Source: VXMO01 sp965205915
GTDB taxonomy: Bacteria; Chloroflexota; Dehalococcoidia; UBA6926
NCBI GenBank assembly: GCA_965205915.1
Contig: OZ242191.1
Coordinates: forward strand, 744,001 to 808,000
DNA: 64,000 nucleotides
Direction: 5' to 3'
The notes below the pieces were generated by a model, which made no database searches, had not been told where the DNA came from, and worked only from the letters and a program-made list of their open reading frames with translations. The position numbers were made by a program, and so were the translations under genes. Position 1 is the first letter of the stretch. Every line of letters starts with the position of its first letter. Of the stretch, positions 44,175 to 51,607 are shown piece after piece.

Positions 44175-44855
44175 TTAGCGGGATAGGTCTGGTATTCGGC
44201 TCTTCAGCTTATCTACGAGTGCGCGGGGATTGTCCGTAATCGTTTTGCGCGCCACTTGATCGTCTAATCCGGCGCCTATTGCCGCGGTCAACGCGCGTTC
44301 ATCGGTCAGCAGATCTTCCGGCGTGTGCGCGTCTGAGTTGACCAGTAGCATTGCAGACGTTCGCTGCGCCACCAGCGCGATGTGCCCGTTAGCCAGTGAG
44401 TGGCCACGCCGCGTCGACAGTTCCAGATAGACTCCGTTCTCAACGGCCAGCATCGCATCCTCATCGCTGATCAGGCCCGGGTGGCCCAGCACATCGACAT
44501 CCGGGCAGGAAACAGCCGCGTGATTCGTACCGGGTAATACCGGCTCCACCGGCGTCTCACCGTGAACGAGGACAAGAACCGCGCCGGCGTCTCGCGCCCG
44601 CGCAGCCGCTTCCGCAATACGATTCGGTGGCAGGTGTGTCAGTTCCACCCCGGGGATGGCAAAGATACCCCACTCTTCACGCGCGATGCGGCAATCCTCA
44701 GAGAGCCGCTCAAGCAAGGGGCCAAAGCCGCCGATACCGACGTGATCCGTGATCGCGATGGCTTCGTATCCGTTGTGATGGGCGCGCCGGATAAGCTCGA
44801 CGGGCGACAGCACACCATCGCTCAGGAATGACTGGGTTTGGAAATCATATACCAT
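44175..44855 (-). CDS. PHP-domain protein with altered first metal site
   Basis: 226 residues from ATG 44855; an upstream extension of 28 codons has no support. It opens MVYDFQTQSFLSDGVLSPVEL. In PHP phosphatases this segment is DxHxHxxxSDG; here both His are Gln (Gln6 and Gln8). Remaining ligands are kept: ITDHVG (Asp37, His38), PGVELTHLPP (Glu), LGHPGLI (His) and NSDAHTPEDL (Asp/His). It may be a trinuclear phosphatase that has lost part of its site, a binuclear enzyme, or inactive. Convergent with the zinc-ribbon gene; ino1 is divergent upstream. Confidence 0.82.
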   Translation of the reverse strand: MVYDFQTQSFLSDGVLSPVELIRRAHHNGYEAIAITDHVGIGGFGPLLERLSEDCRIAREEWGIFAIPGVELTHLPPNRIAEAAARARDAGAVLVLVHGETPVEPVLPGTNHAAVSCPDVDVLGHPGLISDEDAMLAVENGVYLELSTRRGHSLANGHIALVAQRTSAMLLVNSDAHTPEDLLTDERALTAAIGAGLDDQVARKTITDNPRALVDKLKSRIPDLSR

Positions 44856-45053
44856 GGTTAACGCAAGCGTAGCACCCGCCTCCGGAACGCTACAACCGAC
44901 AAGAAACGGTCGCCGCGTATTGGGGGCTTTGCGGGCCATTTGACGCGGGGCTGCTAATATGGTTACGTAATCTATTCACGTTCGCGGTGGGGGCGAGCGT
45001 GTTTTCCCTGTCTCTGTTTCGTATTGATCTGACACATTCGATTGGAGGTATCT

Positions 45054-46187
45054 ATGGGAGACAAGATTAATGTCGCCATTGTAGGGGTGGGCAACTGCGC
45101 ATCTTCACTGGTTCAAGGCATCCAATACTATCAGAACGCGTCCGATGGCGAGTCGATTCCGGGTCTGATGCACCCGCGCCTCGGCCCGTATCATATTTCG
45201 GACATCAACTTCGTCGCCGCGTTTGACGTTGGCTCAACGAAGGTGGGCAAAGACCTCTCCGAGGCAATCTTCGCCGAGCCAAACAACACCTTTAAGTTCT
45301 CGGACGTTCCGCGCACAGGCGTAACCGTTGAGCGCGGTATGACTCACGACGGGCTCGGCGAGTTTCTCTCACAGAAGATCGAAAAGGCCGGAGGGCAGAC
45401 GGCAGACATCGTTGGAATCCTGCGCGAGCGGAAGGTCGATGTCCTGATCAGCTACCTACCCGTCGGCAGTGAGATGGCAACAAAGTGGTACGTGGAGCAG
45501 GCCCTTGCGGCAGGCGTCGCCGTCATCAACTGTGTGCCTGTCTTCATTGCGCGCGAGCCCTATTGGCAGCAGCGATTCGCCGATGCCGGCCTGCCCGTTA
45601 TTGGGGACGACATCAAGTCGCAGGTTGGATCCACCATCGTTCACCGCGTGCTTTCACGGCTGTTTGGAGACCGCGCCGTCAAGCTGGAGAACACGTATCA
45701 GCTGAACTTTGGCGGCAATACGGACTTCTACAACATGCTGGAGTATGAGCGGCTGGTGTCCAAGAAGGAGTCCAAGACGAACTCCGTCCTGTCACAGTTG
45801 GACTTTGATCTGGACCCGGACAACATCCACGTCGGCCCCAGCGACTACGTGCCGTGGCTACTGGATCGCAAGTGGGCGTACATTCGCATGGAGGGCCGCA
45901 CGTTCGGCGACGTGCCATTGAACCTGGAGCTCAAGCTTGAGGTATGGGACAGCCCGAACTCCGCCGGGGTGGTGATTGATGCCATCCGCTGCGCGAAGAT
46001 CGCGCTGGATCGCGGCATCAGCGGCGCGCTCGTGCCGCCGTCGTCCTACTTCATGAAGTCTCCTCCCCTGCAGATGCGGGATGAGGACGCTCGGCGCCGA
46101 CTTGAGCAGTACATCGCCAACGAGGGTGGTCCCGACGACACGCTGCCGCACATCGAGGTTCGGCTGGATCGCGAGGCCGTCCTCTAG
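45054..46187 (+). CDS. ino1: Inositol-3-phosphate synthase
   Basis: 377 residues from ATG 45054, which has a ggagg ribosome site. The NAD-binding start is INVAIVGVGNCASSLVQGIQYY. The conserved block LNFGGNTDFYNMLEYERLVSKKESKTNSVLSQL is characteristic of the actinobacterial-type enzyme, as are PVGSEMATKWYVEQALAAGVA and GDDIKSQVGSTIVHR. It turns glucose-6-phosphate into inositol phosphate, the head group for inositol lipids. The next gene is a PimA-like mannosyltransferase, so the two probably act in the same pathway. Confidence 0.93.
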   Translation: MGDKINVAIVGVGNCASSLVQGIQYYQNASDGESIPGLMHPRLGPYHISDINFVAAFDVGSTKVGKDLSEAIFAEPNNTFKFSDVPRTGVTVERGMTHDGLGEFLSQKIEKAGGQTADIVGILRERKVDVLISYLPVGSEMATKWYVEQALAAGVAVINCVPVFIAREPYWQQRFADAGLPVIGDDIKSQVGSTIVHRVLSRLFGDRAVKLENTYQLNFGGNTDFYNMLEYERLVSKKESKTNSVLSQLDFDLDPDNIHVGPSDYVPWLLDRKWAYIRMEGRTFGDVPLNLELKLEVWDSPNSAGVVIDAIRCAKIALDRGISGALVPPSSYFMKSPPLQMRDEDARRRLEQYIANEGGPDDTLPHIEVRLDREAVL

Positions 46188-46255
46188 GGGAATCCACCAG
46201 GACAGGGCAGTCGCCGGAAAGGCTGCCGTGATAGGATTAAGCGACGGTCACTCCG

Positions 46256-47488
46256 ATGAATGCCATTGCAGATCGCGAGGCTGTGGAAGTGGCCGTGACC
46301 GAGGGGTCGCGGCCACTTCGTATTGCTCTCGTCTCCCCCTACGATTTCGCCTATCCCGGCGGCGTCACGAGCCATATCTCCGGCCTGAGTGATGAGTTAC
46401 GGCGACGTGGGCACGATGTGACGATTGTTGCGCCGTCATCCAAGCCGCGTGACGACGTGGATGCTGACAACCTTGTAGTGATTGGCAGACCCATTCCGGT
46501 GCCGACGGCCGGTTCGATCGCGCGCATCACACTATCGCTAACCCTGGGCAAACATGTGCGACCCTTGCTGGAGCAAGGCGATTTCGACGTTGTGCATCTG
46601 CATGAGCCGATGACCCCTACCCTTCCACTGACGTTCCTGCGTCTGGCGTCCGGCCCTGCAATGGTCGGTACGTTCCATGCGTACGCGGAGCGACGGCGCG
46701 CGTTGGGGCTGTCGCGTTTCTGGCTGCAGAGATGGGCACGGCGGCTGGATGAGCGCATCGCCGTTACGGAGCCCGCGAGACAGTTTGCCAATCGCTACTT
46801 CCCGGGCGACTACACGATCATCCCGAACGGCGTCGACACGGACGAGTACGCGAACGCGACGCCTATGCCCACGTACCAGGACGGGAAGCTCAACATCCTG
46901 TTCCAGGGCCGCATGGAGAAGCGCAAAGGGTTCCCGCACATGCTGCGGGCTTATGCGCAGGTGCGGTGGCAGTTCCCGAATTGCCGGCTGCTGGTCGTAG
47001 GACCGGGGAGCATGGACAGGGAGAGCGCGCGGGTCATCGGCGAGCGGGGACTTGAGGATGTCCATTTCGTCGGTTACGCCTCAAATGAGGATCTGCCGCG
47101 TTACTATCGGACGGCTGACATCTTCTGCAGCCCTGCCCTCGGCAATGAAAGCATGGGCATCGTCCTGATACAGGCGATGGCGGCGGGACGGGCGGTCGTC
47201 GCATCAGATATAGCCGGGCATCGCTCCGTCATCACGAACGAGAACAACGGCCTCCTCGCCGACCCGCAGGATGAAGAGGGCTTTGCCGCAACGCTGATTC
47301 GGCTGTTACGTGACGCAGACCTTCGCAGCACGATTGCCAACACGGGCTCAGAGACCGTCGCCCGATACCATTGGCGCGTCGTCGCCGACGAGGTACTGGA
47401 AGTCTACGGCCGCGCGCTGGAACGCCGCTCGCACAAGATTGTGGGCATCGAATCTCTCGCGGCGCGCGGCCCTGCCAACGGCTCCTAG
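46256..47488 (+). CDS. GT4 glycosyltransferase, PimA-like (phosphatidylinositol mannosyltransferase)
   Basis: 410 residues. After a short tail it opens LRIALVSPYDFAYPGGVTSHISGLSDELRRRGHDVTIV, the PimA-type start. Next come HLHEPMTPTLPLTFLRL and GTFHAY in the acceptor half. The donor half has IPNGVDTDEYA, LFQGRMEKRKGFPHMLRAYAQV, and the GT4 E-x7-E region FCSPALGNESMGIVLIQAMAAGRAVVASDIAGHRSVI. PimA transfers mannose from GDP-mannose to phosphatidylinositol. Placement after ino1 supports an inositol-lipid acceptor, though other GT4 acceptors remain possible. Confidence 0.85.
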   Translation: MNAIADREAVEVAVTEGSRPLRIALVSPYDFAYPGGVTSHISGLSDELRRRGHDVTIVAPSSKPRDDVDADNLVVIGRPIPVPTAGSIARITLSLTLGKHVRPLLEQGDFDVVHLHEPMTPTLPLTFLRLASGPAMVGTFHAYAERRRALGLSRFWLQRWARRLDERIAVTEPARQFANRYFPGDYTIIPNGVDTDEYANATPMPTYQDGKLNILFQGRMEKRKGFPHMLRAYAQVRWQFPNCRLLVVGPGSMDRESARVIGERGLEDVHFVGYASNEDLPRYYRTADIFCSPALGNESMGIVLIQAMAAGRAVVASDIAGHRSVITNENNGLLADPQDEEGFAATLIRLLRDADLRSTIANTGSETVARYHWRVVADEVLEVYGRALERRSHKIVGIESLAARGPANGS

Positions 47489-47600
47489 CTCCTTCGGCGA
47501 AAGACCGCTTTGCATCTCACCGGCCACGTCCGCTTGACTAAGTGAGCAATTCGGCGGATTGTGGACACGTTAGACTGGCAGTCAGGAGAGGGGATGAGAT

Positions 47601-48719
47601 ATGTCTAATCCACTACAGGACCTCCGCAATCTGGGCCAGTCTTTCTGGCTTGACTACATCGACCGGGGTTTGCTCGACACCGGCGGCCTGAAGCGACTTG
47701 TCGAGGAGGACGGGCTGCGCGGCGTGACCAGCAACCCGAGCATCTTCGAGAAAGCCGTCGCAGGCAGCACACTCTATGACCAGGCGCTATCCACATACAT
47801 GGCCGCGAATCCCGGCATCAGCGCCAAGGATCTATTCGAGCACGTTGGCATCCGCGACATTCAGGATGCTGCGGACGTTCTGCGCCCTGTCTACGACGAG
47901 TCCGGCGGCGCCGATGGGTTCGTTTCACTTGAGGTCTCGCCTCATCTGGCATACGACACGGAGAGGACGATCGCCGAGGGCCTAAGGCTGTGGGCCGAGG
48001 TGGATCGGCCAAACCTGATGATCAAGGTGCCCGCTGCGCCGGAGGGCTTTCCTGCGGTGGAAGAACTGATCGCCCGGGGCCTGAACGTCAACGTGACGTT
48101 GATGTTCTCACTTGAACAGTACGAGGCCGCCGCGAGGGCCCATAACCGCGGCCTCGCCCGACTGGCAGACCCAACTCGCACGGCGTCCGTTTCCTCGTTC
48201 TTCGTGAGTCGCGTTGATACGAAGGTCGATGCGCTACTGGATGAAATCGGCACAGATGCGGCGCTTGCACTGCGCGGGCGGGCAGCCGTGGCGAATGCAA
48301 GGCAGGCGTATCAGCTGTCGTTGAGGCTCGCCGAGGAGCCGGAGTTCGCGGCGCAGGCGGCGCGTGGCGCGCGGCCACAACGACTGCTGTGGGCCAGCAC
48401 CAGCACAAAGAATCCCGACTACCCCGAGACGATGTACGTGGACGATCTTGTGGGGCCAAACACGGTCAACACGATGCCGCCGGCGACTGTTGAATCGTTC
48501 CGCGCCGTGAGTGACGTTCGTTCGACGATCGCGGACAACCCGGAGGAGTCGGCGAAGACGCTGGCGGATATCGCGGCGCTTGGTGTGGATTTCCAGAAGG
48601 TTCACGCGGAGTTGCTGGATGAGGGCGTCGACGCGTTCGTCAAGGCGTATGTCCAGTTGCTGGAGGCGGCGGAGAGCAAAGCCAGGGCGGCTGCGGGCCT
48701 GGCAACGGCGCGGAGCTAG
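47601..48719 (+). CDS. tal: Transaldolase
   Basis: 372 residues, the longer bacterial form. Signature VTSNPSIFEKAVAGS near 47-61 and the Schiff-base lysine in NLMIKVPAA. Other matches are LNVNVTLMFSLEQYEAAARA, SSFFVSRVDTKVD and the end region KTLADIAALGVDFQKVHAELLDEGVDAFVKAY. It exchanges three-carbon units in the pentose-phosphate pathway. It has its own gap upstream (about 110 bases) and no obvious partner gene nearby. Confidence 0.95.
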   Translation: MSNPLQDLRNLGQSFWLDYIDRGLLDTGGLKRLVEEDGLRGVTSNPSIFEKAVAGSTLYDQALSTYMAANPGISAKDLFEHVGIRDIQDAADVLRPVYDESGGADGFVSLEVSPHLAYDTERTIAEGLRLWAEVDRPNLMIKVPAAPEGFPAVEELIARGLNVNVTLMFSLEQYEAAARAHNRGLARLADPTRTASVSSFFVSRVDTKVDALLDEIGTDAALALRGRAAVANARQAYQLSLRLAEEPEFAAQAARGARPQRLLWASTSTKNPDYPETMYVDDLVGPNTVNTMPPATVESFRAVSDVRSTIADNPEESAKTLADIAALGVDFQKVHAELLDEGVDAFVKAYVQLLEAAESKARAAAGLATARS

Positions 48720-48852
48720 CCCTCCCGACGTTCACGGCGACTCCCCCGGCCTGTGTCGAAAATGGTTGGGCAACCGCCGACGACCAATCGGCTTGTGAGC
48801 GCTCCTTGTAAACGCCAACTCCGGTCTCCGGCCTCGTGTGCGATAGACAACG

Positions 48853-48880
48853 TTGAGCGCTTGTCGTTCACCGCTAGACT
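48853..48880 (+). promoter_or_regulatory. Promoter of the tRNA-Arg gene
   Basis: ttgagc at 48853-48858, a 16-base spacer, and tagact at 48875-48880, eight bases before the tRNA 5' end. Confidence 0.4.
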
Positions 48881-48888
48881 GAATACAT

Positions 48889-48961
48889 GCCCCTGTAGCT
48901 CAGAGGATAGAGCATCGGTTTCCTAAACCGAGTGTCGGCGGTTCGAGTCCGCCCAGGGGTA
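48889..48961 (+). tRNA. tRNA-Arg (anticodon CCT)
   Basis: Acceptor GCCCCTG / CAGGGGT, D-arm GCTC...GAGC, anticodon stem TCGGT/ACCGA with loop TTCCTAA (anticodon CCT), T-arm GGCGGTTCGAGTCCGCC. CCA is not encoded. Its 3' end is duplicated at 50571. Confidence 0.95.
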
Positions 48962-49117
48962 CTTGCTTTCGCCTGTACGACAATTGTATGACTCTGGTTT
49001 GACTGTGGTTAACTGATGTGGCCTCCGATATGTAGAATCACGACATCGCTTGCTTGGCAATTCATTACCCCGGCAGAGTTTCCGTTTCCGGTTGGCGAAC
49101 CGTCCGGACATCACGTT

Positions 49118-49203
49118 AACGTTGCGATCAGACGTTGACTAACCTTGCAGTCAGACGCACCTAAAACTTGCAATCAGCCGAGGGCTAACGTTACAATCGG
49201 ACG
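49118..49203. repeat. Four iteron-like direct repeats at the ATPase start
   Basis: Four 16-17 bp units of consensus aaCnTTgCaATCaGaCG begin at 49118, 49141, 49165 and 49187, spaced 22-24 bases, about two helical turns. The last unit ends at the base before the ATG of the ATPase gene. They could be operators or replication/partition iterons. Confidence 0.7.
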
Positions 49204-50499
49204 ATGCAACAAGCTCCGCTCTATTCTCGATATTCCGAACAGCCTCTGTTAGAGGCGTTGTCCGACTCACCGGCCGTCCTGATTCACGGCCCCCGACAGT
49301 CCGGCAAAACCACGTTGGCTCGCTTGGTGGGAGATCGTCAGGGATACCACTATGTCAGTTTTGATGACGACGTTGCCCGTGCCGCTGCCGAGTCTGATCC
49401 GGCAGGCTTCGTACGCCGCCTGGGGGAACGGGCGGTACTTGATGAGGCGCAGCGCGTCCCCAATCTCTTCACTGCCTTGAAGCAAGAGATCGATGCAAGG
49501 CGCACTCCGGGACGATTCCTGCTCACGGGTTCGTCGCAGGTTCTGCTTGTGCCAACTCTTTCCGATTCCCTAGCCGGCCGTTTGGAGCTTCTGCGGTTGC
49601 ATCCTCTGTCTCAGGGCGAAATCCATGGCGGAATACCCAATTTTCTGGACGACCTGTTTCGGGGGGCGTTTGCCACGTCGAATTTCGCCCCACTTGGTGA
49701 CGACCTTGCGACGCGCATTACGGATGGTGGTTATCCTGCCGCGCTGGCCCGGTCCACGCCACGCCGGCGGTCAAACTGGTACCGGAATTTCATTGACACC
49801 CAGCTCCAACGGGATGTTCGGGACATGGCGAGGATCAGCTCGCTGGACGCCCTGCCCCGCCTGCTCACCGCCACGGCTTCCCAGACCGCTCGACTCTTCA
49901 ATCTCTCGGATATGGCAAGCCCCTTCCAATTGAGCCGCCCTACTATCAGCGACTACATCACGCTCCTGGAACGGCTTTTTCTCATTGACCGGCTGCCGCC
50001 ATGGCATGCCAATCAGTTGCGCCGCCTGATTAAGTCACCAAAGCTCCACATTGGGGACACCGGCCTCGGATGCGCCCTGATTGGTGTCGGCCCCCGTGAT
50101 CTTGCGGAGAATCGCGATCTGCTCGGCCAGTACGTGGAATCGTTCGTGCTCCAGGAATTGAAACGCCAGGCCGTCTGCCAGGAGACGCCCCTCCAGTTCT
50201 TCCACTACCGCGACAAGGACCAGGCGGAGGTCGATATTGTCATTGAGCGGGGGGGGCGAGAAGTGGCCGGTGTTGAGGTGAAGGCTGCTGCCACCGTAAC
50301 GCCGTCCGACTTTCGCGGGTTGCGAAAGTTGAAGAAGGCTGCGGGGAATCGTTTCGTGGCCGGGGTGGTCGTCTATGACGGCGAGATTAGCGCCGGATTC
50401 GGCGACGGCATGTTTGCCGTGCCCATTCGATGCCTACTGGATGGCCGATTCGTCGGACTGGGTTCATTTGTCCTGGGCAGGGATCGACTCGGAGCCTAG
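49204..50499 (+). CDS. AAA_14/DUF4143 ATPase
   Basis: 431 residues. Walker A GPRQSGKT is at 29-36 and Walker B with VLDEAQ at Asp80/Glu81; LLTGSSQ follows as sensor. The C-terminal DUF4143 domain has ERLFLIDRLPPWHANQLRRLIKSPKLHIGDTGLG and FFHYRDKDQAEVDIVIERGGREVAGVEVKA, the latter a nuclease-like E-x-K strand pattern. These proteins are common in islands and are sometimes linked to toxin-antitoxin or defence functions, but a firm role is not known. The gene has no Shine-Dalgarno: it directly follows four direct repeats. It is the sole gene of the islet. Confidence 0.9.
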   Translation: MQQAPLYSRYSEQPLLEALSDSPAVLIHGPRQSGKTTLARLVGDRQGYHYVSFDDDVARAAAESDPAGFVRRLGERAVLDEAQRVPNLFTALKQEIDARRTPGRFLLTGSSQVLLVPTLSDSLAGRLELLRLHPLSQGEIHGGIPNFLDDLFRGAFATSNFAPLGDDLATRITDGGYPAALARSTPRRRSNWYRNFIDTQLQRDVRDMARISSLDALPRLLTATASQTARLFNLSDMASPFQLSRPTISDYITLLERLFLIDRLPPWHANQLRRLIKSPKLHIGDTGLGCALIGVGPRDLAENRDLLGQYVESFVLQELKRQAVCQETPLQFFHYRDKDQAEVDIVIERGGREVAGVEVKAAATVTPSDFRGLRKLKKAAGNRFVAGVVVYDGEISAGFGDGMFAVPIRCLLDGRFVGLGSFVLGRDRLGA

Positions 50500-50570
50500 C
50501 GCCAGGTTCGCTGCCTCTTCCTGTCCATCGCCGCGCTCGGGTCCACGCTTAGCGAGAAAGTTCGCAATAC

Positions 50571-50594
50571 AGTCCGCCCAGGGGTATTTGCTTT
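50571..50594. repeat. Right-hand copy of the tRNA-Arg 3' end
   Basis: agtccgcccaggggta, then tttgcttt, matches 48946-48969 except for one base (t for c). It lies downstream of the ATPase gene, outside any tRNA. Confidence 0.8.
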
Positions 50595-50746
50595 GTTTAG
50601 TTCTTGTTCGCTCAAGTTGCCACTGATGCGTATTGCAGAGGCATAGGTTGGGTGGCACGTTCCCGCAGAGCGCTGCTGCACTCTCTGCTTGCCTGCCGGG
50701 GAATGATGGTGGTTCAATGTCTTCAGCCACAGGCAAGGAGCCACAC

Positions 50747-51499
50747 ATGCAATTAGAAGGACGCCGCGCCATCGTAACCGGTGGCAGCCGGGGAATCGGC
50801 TACCAGATCAGCAAGATCTTTATTGAGGAGGGCGCCCGCGTACTCGCGGTATCGCGAGACCCGGCAAAGCTCGCCGGCGCGAGGGCGGAGCTCCCCGGGC
50901 TTGCTACTCTGGACGCCGATGTTTCCACGCCGTCCGATGTCGACCGCATCGTCGCGTGGGCTGAGACCGAGTGGGGCGCTGTCGACATCCTCGTGAACAA
51001 CGCCGGCGTCCTCTTCGGAGATGAGCCCGGCCTCACAACGGGACCCGACGACTTCCTTCTTTCTACCCTTCAAGTGAACGTCTTTGGCGCGTACTCCTGC
51101 ACCAAGCGGCTGCTGCCGTTGCTTCTTGAATCGAGCGACCCCCGCATCGTCAATGTTGGGTCAATGTCCGGCATGCTTGGCCCCAACATCCGGAAATCAT
51201 ACGGCGTGTCCAAGGCGGCTCTGCACGCCCTCACCCTCGCCACCGCCAATGAGTTGCGCGGCAAGGTTGCGGTGAACGCATTGGCGCCGGGCTGGGTCAA
51301 GACAGATATGTCACCCGACGGCCCCGGGGACCCCCGTTGGTCGGCAGAAGGAGCGCTCTCAATCGTGACGCGACCTGCAAATGTGACCGGCAAGTTCTTC
51401 TACGGCAAACGCATTCGCGCATGGACGCCCGTTCATCGGCGTAAAGAACCTTTGGCGGACCATTACCCTGGCGGAGTTTTCCGGTCAAGGGATCGTTAG
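50747..51499 (+). CDS. Short-chain dehydrogenase/reductase
   Basis: 250 residues from ATG 50747, chosen for its aaggag ribosome site; the longer frame has no family match. The NAD(P) motif TGGSRGIG is at 11-18, NNAG at 84-87, and the catalytic Ser139, Tyr152 and Lys156 lie in SMSGMLGPN and YGVSKAALH. The C-terminus has ALAPGWVKTDMSPDG, then a less usual basic end. It oxidises or reduces an alcohol/ketone with NAD(P); the substrate is unknown. It stands just past the tRNA islet. Confidence 0.92.
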   Translation: MQLEGRRAIVTGGSRGIGYQISKIFIEEGARVLAVSRDPAKLAGARAELPGLATLDADVSTPSDVDRIVAWAETEWGAVDILVNNAGVLFGDEPGLTTGPDDFLLSTLQVNVFGAYSCTKRLLPLLLESSDPRIVNVGSMSGMLGPNIRKSYGVSKAALHALTLATANELRGKVAVNALAPGWVKTDMSPDGPGDPRWSAEGALSIVTRPANVTGKFFYGKRIRAWTPVHRRKEPLADHYPGGVFRSRDR

Positions 51500-51607
51500 A
51501 CACCCTGGCGCGATCGCCCACTATTGGCCGGGGTCCGGTCTACGACGAATTTGAAGGTTCGCAAAGCAGGCCTGTCACGTGAGCTTTTCTGGCTACCCGG
51601 TCTTCGA

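Larger units (their letters stand above)
48946..50594. mobile_element. Small islet at tRNA-Arg bounded by a 24-bp direct repeat
   Basis: The 24 bases at 48946-48969 (3' end of the tRNA-Arg gene plus nine bases) recur at 50571-50594 with one difference. Between them lies only one gene, a DUF4143 ATPase. Such a repeat is the usual footprint of site-specific integration at a tRNA. No integrase is inside, so this may be a remnant or a non-autonomous passenger. Inference from the repeat; the site has not been compared with an empty relative. Confidence 0.6.
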
